Source: Brucellaceae bacterium (lineage in GTDB: Bacteria > Pseudomonadota > Alphaproteobacteria > Rhizobiales > Rhizobiaceae). Taken from it: 13,596 bases of DNA. Where the stretch lies: positions 1 to 13,596 of the forward strand of contig JAIRVW010000147.1 of assembly GCA_031253705.1 (NCBI GenBank). Direction: 5' to 3'. A program made the translations under genes and the position numbers. Within the stretch, counting starts at the first letter, position 1; every line of letters starts with the position of its first letter. The notes beneath the pieces were generated by a model, which had not been told where the DNA came from, did no database searches, and saw only the letters and a program-made list of their open reading frames with translations. Below, piece after piece: positions 9,457 to 13,596 of this stretch.

Positions 9457-10406
9457 GCCCGCACTCCTGTAGACAGGCGCGGATCAAGAAAACCATAGGC
9501 CATATCAACCAGAAAATTCACCGCAATCACACTGGCTGCCAGCAAGGTCACCAGCGACTGCACCGTGACCAGATCGCGCTGTGCAATCGACTGGAAAATC
9601 AGACGGCCAAGACCCGGTAAATTGAACACGTTTTCGATGATGATCGTACCGGCCAGCAGGAACGAAAATTGCAAGCCTAAGATCGTCACCACAGGGATCA
9701 GGGCATTGGGCGTCGCGTGTTTCCACAAAGCTGCATTGCGGCTCAAGCCTTTGGCGCGGGCTGTGCGCACAAAATCCTCGCTCAGGGTTTCAAGCACAGC
9801 AGAACGGGTAACGCGCGCCAGAATTGCAGCCAGCGGCAAGGCCAGCGCTACGGCTGGAAGGATCAGCGAGCGGGTGCCTGCCCACAGACCATTTTCCCAA
9901 CCGGCAAAACCGGAAGCCGGAAACCAGCCAAGCGTAAGGGCGAAAAACAAGATCAGCAACAGGCCGAGCCAGAAATTCGGGATCGCCACACCGATCTGTG
10001 CAACGCCCATCCCCACCACATCGGTCGCACTGCCGCGCTTTGAAGCGGCAATCACGCCAAGAGGAATAGCAATCACCACCGAGAGGATCATCGCCAGCAC
10101 TGCCAGCGGCAAAGTCACCTGCAAACGCGGCCCGATCAGCTCACGGATCGGCACGGAATAGGTATAGCTGGTGCCGAAATCACCAACCGGAAAACCGGTA
10201 ATCCAGTTAAAATAACGCACAATCAGCGGCGCATCGAGACCGAGTTGTTTTTGCAAAGCAGCCAAAGTATCTGCTTGCGCATTAATACCGAGCATAATCG
10301 CTGCCGGATCACCCGGAAGCACCTGCATCAGCAGGAAAACAATGACTGAGGCCGCCAGCGTCGTCAGGATCAGAGAGATCAGACGCCCTGTAAAATAACG
10401 CAGCAA
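9453..10406 (-). CDS. Dpp/Opp-type ABC importer permease (DppB-like), TTG start
   Basis: Inner-membrane permease subunit, 317 residues. The N-terminus MLRYFTGRLISLILTTLAAS leads into a first membrane helix (about 8-29) followed by LPGDPAAIMLG (30-40), the standard DppB/NikB opening. The other helices lie at about 98-121, 132-160, 180-200, 236-258 and 285-306. The EAA coupling loop is near 208-235 (LSEDFVRTARAKGLSRNAALWKHATPN). The start is a TTG at 10406: an ideal AAGGAGG ribosome site (10413-10419) stands six bases upstream, and there is no suitable in-frame ATG or GTG nearby. The gene begins 39 bases after the binding-protein gene and overlaps the next permease by four bases. Confidence 0.94.
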   Translation of the reverse strand: MLRYFTGRLISLILTTLAASVIVFLLMQVLPGDPAAIMLGINAQADTLAALQKQLGLDAPLIVRYFNWITGFPVGDFGTSYTYSVPIRELIGPRLQVTLPLAVLAMILSVVIAIPLGVIAASKRGSATDVVGMGVAQIGVAIPNFWLGLLLILFFALTLGWFPASGFAGWENGLWAGTRSLILPAVALALPLAAILARVTRSAVLETLSEDFVRTARAKGLSRNAALWKHATPNALIPVVTILGLQFSFLLAGTIIIENVFNLPGLGRLIFQSIAQRDLVTVQSLVTLLAASVIAVNFLVDMAYGFLDPRLSTGVRA

Positions 10407-10412
10407 ATGCGG

Positions 10413-10419
10413 CCTCCTT
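10413..10419 (-). promoter_or_regulatory. Strong ribosome binding site fixing the TTG start of the DppB-like permease
   Basis: On the minus strand AAGGAGG lies six bases before TTG at 10406-10404. It is the strongest Shine-Dalgarno match in the window and may compensate for the weak TTG initiation codon. It lies in the 39-base gap after the binding-protein stop, which shows no hairpin or promoter. Confidence 0.8.
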
Positions 10420-10445
10420 CAATATTCATTTCAGCATCAACAGGA

Positions 10446-11942
10446 TTAGTCTGCCCAGTACACACTGGTCAGGTCATTGGCCGGAATGGTCTGATTTTTC
10501 CACATACCTTTGAGCTGCTTATCCCAGACGCCGATTTTCGGCAGGGCATAGAGAAACACATTCGGCTCGTCTTCAGCGAGTTTGCGCTGCAACTGGCCGA
10601 GCAGTTCAAGCTGTTGCTTGTCGTCTGTCGCTTCTGCGAACTGCTTGTAGATCGCCTTATATTCAGGGCTGTTATAGTTGAAGTAGTATTTATCCCGCGC
10701 ATAGATATCAAGATCGCGGGTTTCCACATGCGCGATGATTGTCGCGTCGAAATCGCTGCGGGCAAAGACCTGATCCAGCCATTGCGCGAACTCAACCGGC
10801 ACCAGCTTCACCTCAATGCCAACTTCTGCCAGCATCGCCGCAATTACCTCACCGCCACGACGTGCATAGGCTGGCGGCGGCAACATGATAGTAATTGAAG
10901 TACCGGCAGGCACACCGGCTTCTGCCAGCAATTCCTTAGCTTTCGCCACATCATAAGGATAGGTATCGCTCAGATCGACATAACCCGGTTCAGCCGGTGT
11001 GTAATGGGCACCGATGGTCTTGGCGAGACCAGTGGTGATCGCTTCCTGCACGACATTGCGGTCGATGGCATGGGCAAGCGCGCGGCGCACCCGCACATCA
11101 TCAAACGGCTTGCGTGCGTTGTTAAGTGACATAATCACTTTGCCAGCCGTCGAGCCGATTTCCACAGAAAGACGTTCATCACTTTGCAGGCGGCTGATCA
11201 GCTCCGGTGCCGGAAATTCAGGGAAAGCATCAACATCACCGGCCATAACCGCAGCGGCAGCCGCTGACGGATCGCTGATGAAGCGGAAAGTGATCGCAGA
11301 GAGTTTTGCAGGCTCGCCCCAATAATCAGGATTGCGCTCGAACTCAATGCGGTCACCCTGCAGCCAGCGTTTGAATTTGAACGGCCCTGTGCCAACCGGA
11401 TTGGTCTTGTTGGTGGCAATTGTATCCGGTGCCATCATCACCGCATCGCCCCAGCCCATACCAAACAGGAAGGTGGAGGAAGGGTGTTTCAGTGTCACAA
11501 CCGCGGTCGCCGGATCAGGACATTCGGTTTTTTCGATCGGCGCAAACAATGCCTTCTGCGCATTGGTGGAATCCGGTGCCATAGCGCGGTCATAGGTAAA
11601 TTTCACCACGGAACAATCAAATGACGTGCCATTATGAAATTTCACGCCCTGACGCAGCTTGAATGTATAGCTCAGATTATCCGAAGAAATCGTCCAGCTT
11701 TCCGCGAGGTTCGGCTTAACAGCGCCCTCTTCATCAATACGCACCAGACCTTCATAGAGATTATTATAGGTCAGCCGGCGGATAGAAGCCGCAGCATTTG
11801 CTGTCGGGTCCATGCCCGGAGGCTCCAGCACTTCGCCGATAGCCAATGTATCTTTTGCCAGCCCTGAACCGCTCGTCGCCACCACAGCAATCCCCGTCAT
11901 TGCTGCCAGCATGAGCTGTCCGGTCAAATATTTATATCGCAT
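10446..11942 (-). CDS. ABC importer periplasmic substrate-binding protein, family 5 (peptide/nickel/opine type)
   Basis: This protein captures the substrate in the periplasm and delivers it to the DppB/C-like permeases. The 498 residues start with a Sec signal peptide: MRYKYL, a hydrophobic core (about 8-24), and a likely cut after SGLA (29/30); there is no lipobox Cys. The mature protein has the family-5 opening (LAIGEVLEPPGMDPTANAA), the region NLYEGLVRID...KPNLAESW (61-83) and YTFKLRQGVKFHNGTSF (92-108). These belong to SBP_bac_5. Cys110 and Cys141 are positioned to form a disulfide in the periplasm, as in some family members (inference). ATG at 11942 has GGGGA six bases upstream. It is the first gene of the transporter set, typical because the binding protein is needed in excess. 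Family members bind peptides, opines, nickel chelates, glutathione or sugars, so the ligand cannot be named; the downstream amidase hints at an amide or peptide. Confidence 0.93.
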   Translation of the reverse strand: MRYKYLTGQLMLAAMTGIAVVATSGSGLAKDTLAIGEVLEPPGMDPTANAAASIRRLTYNNLYEGLVRIDEEGAVKPNLAESWTISSDNLSYTFKLRQGVKFHNGTSFDCSVVKFTYDRAMAPDSTNAQKALFAPIEKTECPDPATAVVTLKHPSSTFLFGMGWGDAVMMAPDTIATNKTNPVGTGPFKFKRWLQGDRIEFERNPDYWGEPAKLSAITFRFISDPSAAAAAVMAGDVDAFPEFPAPELISRLQSDERLSVEIGSTAGKVIMSLNNARKPFDDVRVRRALAHAIDRNVVQEAITTGLAKTIGAHYTPAEPGYVDLSDTYPYDVAKAKELLAEAGVPAGTSITIMLPPPAYARRGGEVIAAMLAEVGIEVKLVPVEFAQWLDQVFARSDFDATIIAHVETRDLDIYARDKYYFNYNSPEYKAIYKQFAEATDDKQQLELLGQLQRKLAEDEPNVFLYALPKIGVWDKQLKGMWKNQTIPANDLTSVYWAD

Positions 11943-11965
11943 TGCCTGTCCCCTTATTTATCACA

Positions 11966-11983
11966 TCCTGATGTTGCTCAGGA
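11966..11983. repeat. Small hairpin in the leader of the binding-protein gene
   Basis: TCCTGA (11966-11971) and TCAGGA (11978-11983) form a perfect 6-base stem with a 6-base loop. It lies 24 bases upstream of the binding-protein ATG. It would sit in the 5' leader of the transcript if transcription starts at the candidate promoter further upstream. It is short and could be chance. Confidence 0.3.
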
Positions 11984-12005
11984 ATTACCGGAATAGAGCT
12001 GGCCG

Positions 12006-12033
12006 ACTTTATCGTGAGCTGCTGATCATTCAA
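12006..12033 (-). promoter_or_regulatory. Weak sigma-70-like promoter candidate for the transporter operon
   Basis: On the minus strand TTGAAT (12028-12033) and TAAAGT (12006-12011) are separated by 16 bases. Each matches four of six consensus positions. It is the best -35/-10 pair I could find in the 118-base gap (11943-12060) between the SDR stop and the binding-protein start. The -35 box shares one base with the adjacent dyad at 12033-12048. Proposed by eye only. Confidence 0.3.
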
Positions 12034-12048
12034 ATAGTTATCACTATT
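12033..12048. promoter_or_regulatory. Palindromic operator-like dyad upstream of the transporter operon
   Basis: AATAGT-GATA-ACTATT on the minus strand is a perfect 6+6 dyad around four bases, with one more matching pair at the outer ends (12031 and 12050). It lies in the intergenic gap 12 bases beyond the SDR stop and directly upstream of the candidate -35 box. The stem is A/T rich and no T run follows, so a terminator is unlikely. The size and symmetry fit a site for a dimeric regulator. The GT-N4-AC core loosely resembles GntR-family operators, but the centre does not match the HutC consensus, so the family is not assigned. Confidence 0.5.
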
Positions 12049-12060
12049 CGGTCAGTCATT

Positions 12061-12813
12061 TTAGATTGAACGGCCGCCATCCACATCCAATGCAACGCCG
12101 GTAATCATACTGGCTGCCGGTGAGCACAGGAACGCAGCGCTTTCTGCCAGATCTTCCGGTTTCAGCAAGCGGCCGAGCGGAATGGAAGCGCGGAACTTTT
12201 GACGGATTTCTTCCGTATCCTCGCCCATAAATGTCGTGAGCAACGGGGTTTCACCGGCAACCGGATTGAGCGCATTGACGCGGATATTCTCTGATGCCAG
12301 TTCAATTGCCAGCGCTTTAGTGGCAGAGACGACCCAGCCCTTGGTCGCATTATACCATGTGAGGTTAGGCCGCGGGCGCGCAGCACCAGTAGATGCAATA
12401 TTGAGAATAACACCGCCGCCATTGTCTTTAAAATGCGGGATCAAAGCGCGGCTCATCAGATAAATGCCGCGAATATTCACCCCGACAATACGGTCGAATT
12501 CATCCGGTTGCACATTTTCCGCCGGTTGTGGCTTATGTCCGATGCCAGCATTATTGATGACAATATCCACCCGCCCGAATTGCATAATTGCCTGCCGTAC
12601 GGCTTCCGCCACACCGCTTTCCGATGCAATATCGGCCTCAACCGCCAGAGCATGTACTCCCAGTTCACCAGCCACACGTTTTGCACCCGCAGCATCGCGG
12701 TCGACCACCACAACATTCGCGCCTTCCTGCACAAATTTACGCGCCATAGCCTCGCCGAAACCAGAGCCTGCACCGGTAATAATCGCGGTTTTCTTATCAA
12801 GCGAACCAGTCAT
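12061..12813 (-). CDS. Short-chain dehydrogenase/reductase (SDR) family oxidoreductase
   Basis: A classical SDR, 250 residues, cytoplasmic, oxidising a hydroxyl or reducing a keto group with a nicotinamide cofactor. It shows the TGAGSGFG cofactor motif (13-20), Asp38 at the end of the second beta strand (favours NAD(H) over NADP(H)), NNAG (87-90), and the catalytic residues Ser141, Tyr154 and Lys158 (YNATK). The C-terminus DVDGGRSI is typical of the FabG-like group. The longest frame starts at 12831 with no ribosome site. ATG at 12813 is preferred: GGGAG lies about 10-11 bases upstream and the start fits the family. It begins 32 bases after the aldehyde dehydrogenase stop, so the two are probably co-transcribed. 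An alcohol-to-aldehyde-to-acid sequence is possible, but this SDR could equally be a 3-hydroxyacyl or sugar-acid dehydrogenase. The substrate is unknown. Confidence 0.9.
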   Translation of the reverse strand: MTGSLDKKTAIITGAGSGFGEAMARKFVQEGANVVVVDRDAAGAKRVAGELGVHALAVEADIASESGVAEAVRQAIMQFGRVDIVINNAGIGHKPQPAENVQPDEFDRIVGVNIRGIYLMSRALIPHFKDNGGGVILNIASTGAARPRPNLTWYNATKGWVVSATKALAIELASENIRVNALNPVAGETPLLTTFMGEDTEEIRQKFRASIPLGRLLKPEDLAESAAFLCSPAASMITGVALDVDGGRSI

Positions 12814-12845
12814 TGAATTATATTCTCCCATGCGAATTTTGCGGA

Positions 12846-13596
12846 TCAGCCGTGATAGACAGAAATGGTTTTCAATGAGGCAAAACCATAAAGCGCCTCG
12901 AACCCTTTTTCACGACCGTGGCCGGAACGCTTCACCCCGCCGAAAGGCAGTTCAATACCGCCGCCTGCACCGTAATTATTGATAAACACCTGTCCGGCCT
13001 GCACCGCATGCGCCATACGCAACTGCCGCGCGCCGTCTTTTGTCCAGACACCGCAAACCAGCCCGTAAGGGGTGCTGTTGGCCAGAGCGATCGCCTCTGC
13101 TTCCGTATCAAACGGCATAATCACCTGTACGGGGCCGAAAATTTCTTCCTGTGCCAAACGGTGTTGCGATGGCACATCACGCAGCAAAGTCGGGCGCACA
13201 TAGGCACCATTTTCCGGCACATCAGCAGCCAGTTCACCTTGCGCGGCAATCTGCAAACCGTCTTGTTCTGCCAGTTTCAGATAATCTTCAATAATGGCTT
13301 TCTGACGGGCGGAAACAACAGGCCCCAGCGACAGATCAGCTTCCGCCGCGCCGACTTTAAGGGCACGGTAGCGCTCACTCATACCGGCGATAACCTGTTC
13401 ATAGACTTCGCGCTGCACCAGAATACGCGAGGAAGCAGAACAGGTCTGGCCTGCATTCTGAATACCTGCATTGACCACAAACGGCAATGCGCGCTCAATA
13501 TCCGCATCGGCGAACACGATTTGCGGAGATTTACCACCGAGTTCCAGAGTTACTGGCACAGCATTTTTAGCTGCTTCCGCCTGCACTGCCTCACCG
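12846..13596 (-). CDS. NAD(P)-dependent aldehyde dehydrogenase, C-terminal half (5' end outside window)
   Basis: The frame is open to the right edge of the window, so the first roughly 230 residues of a normal 480-residue enzyme are missing. The GTG at 13586 is internal. The visible 249 residues hold the catalytic core: VTLELGGKSP, with the general-base Glu, and GQTCSASS, with the nucleophilic Cys 34 residues later. This equals the classical Glu268-Cys302 spacing. EEIFGPV, the cofactor-ribose contact motif, and the C-terminal FGGVKRSGHGREKG are also present. The enzyme oxidises an aldehyde to its carboxylate with NAD(P)+. The specific substrate (for example a semialdehyde or betaine aldehyde) cannot be assigned from this half. 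It is upstream of, and probably co-transcribed with, the SDR gene 32 bases away. Confidence 0.93.
   Translation of the reverse strand, partial: GEAVQAEAAKNAVPVTLELGGKSPQIVFADADIERALPFVVNAGIQNAGQTCSASSRILVQREVYEQVIAGMSERYRALKVGAAEADLSLGPVVSARQKAIIEDYLKLAEQDGLQIAAQGELAADVPENGAYVRPTLLRDVPSQHRLAQEEIFGPVQVIMPFDTEAEAIALANSTPYGLVCGVWTKDGARQLRMAHAVQAGQVFINNYGAGGGIELPFGGVKRSGHGREKGFEALYGFASLKTISVYHG

Noticed and set aside
9565..10161. 198-codon plus-strand open frame opposite the DppB-like permease
   Set aside because: The composition (Arg, Ala, Ser, Pro rich) is typical of the reverse complement of a membrane protein gene; no motifs.
12031..12050. Dyad read as an intrinsic terminator for the ALDH-SDR unit
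   Set aside because: The stem is six A/T-rich pairs and is followed by TTGAATG rather than a T run, so termination would be inefficient; an operator is favoured.

Overview
The window looks like chromosomal DNA of an alphaproteobacterium, most likely a Rhizobiales/Brucellaceae-type organism (Brucella, Ochrobactrum, Pseudochrobactrum or similar). I base this on protein character (RGPDVSP-type hydrolase, keto-acid dehydrogenase subunits, ABC transporter) and a moderate GC content judged by eye, not on a database search. I see no tRNA, rRNA, CRISPR array, transposase, phage gene or integration site. Coding density is very high, and every stretch between genes is shorter than about 120 bases.

Layout. 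At the left edge (1-245) the last 80 residues of a plus-strand alpha/beta-hydrolase-family protein run toward a hairpin (255-288). Everything to the right of that hairpin is on the minus strand, so transcription runs from right to left. In that order: the C-terminal half of an aldehyde dehydrogenase (12846-13596, cut by the window edge); an SDR-family oxidoreductase (12061-12813); a 118-base gap with a dyad and a weak promoter-like sequence; a complete five-gene Dpp/Opp-type ABC importer in the order binding protein, permease, permease, ATPase, ATPase (6753-11942); an amidase-signature hydrolase (5290-6675); and a complete four-gene branched-chain 2-oxoacid dehydrogenase complex, E1alpha, E1beta, E2, E3 (292-5181).

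How it may work together. The importer should bring a peptide, or another amine- or amide-containing compound, into the cytoplasm. The amidase lies 77 bases downstream and could hydrolyse it. The dehydrogenase complex converts branched 2-oxo acids to acyl-CoA and NADH. The adjacency suggests a catabolic block, but no aminotransferase, acyl-CoA dehydrogenase or dedicated regulator is visible to close the pathway, so the combined route is inference. The ALDH and SDR may be a separate oxidation unit.

Within blocks, genes are joined by ATGA overlaps (three junctions in the transporter) or 0-2 base gaps (three junctions in the dehydrogenase operon), which indicates translational coupling. Several start codons were moved from the longest open frame on the basis of ribosome binding sites: E1beta to 3949, the amidase to 6675, the SDR to 12813 and E3 to 1689. 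I found no convincing evidence of an undescribed system; this is a largely conventional catabolic region. The points worth checking are the intergenic dyads and the functional link between importer, amidase and dehydrogenase.
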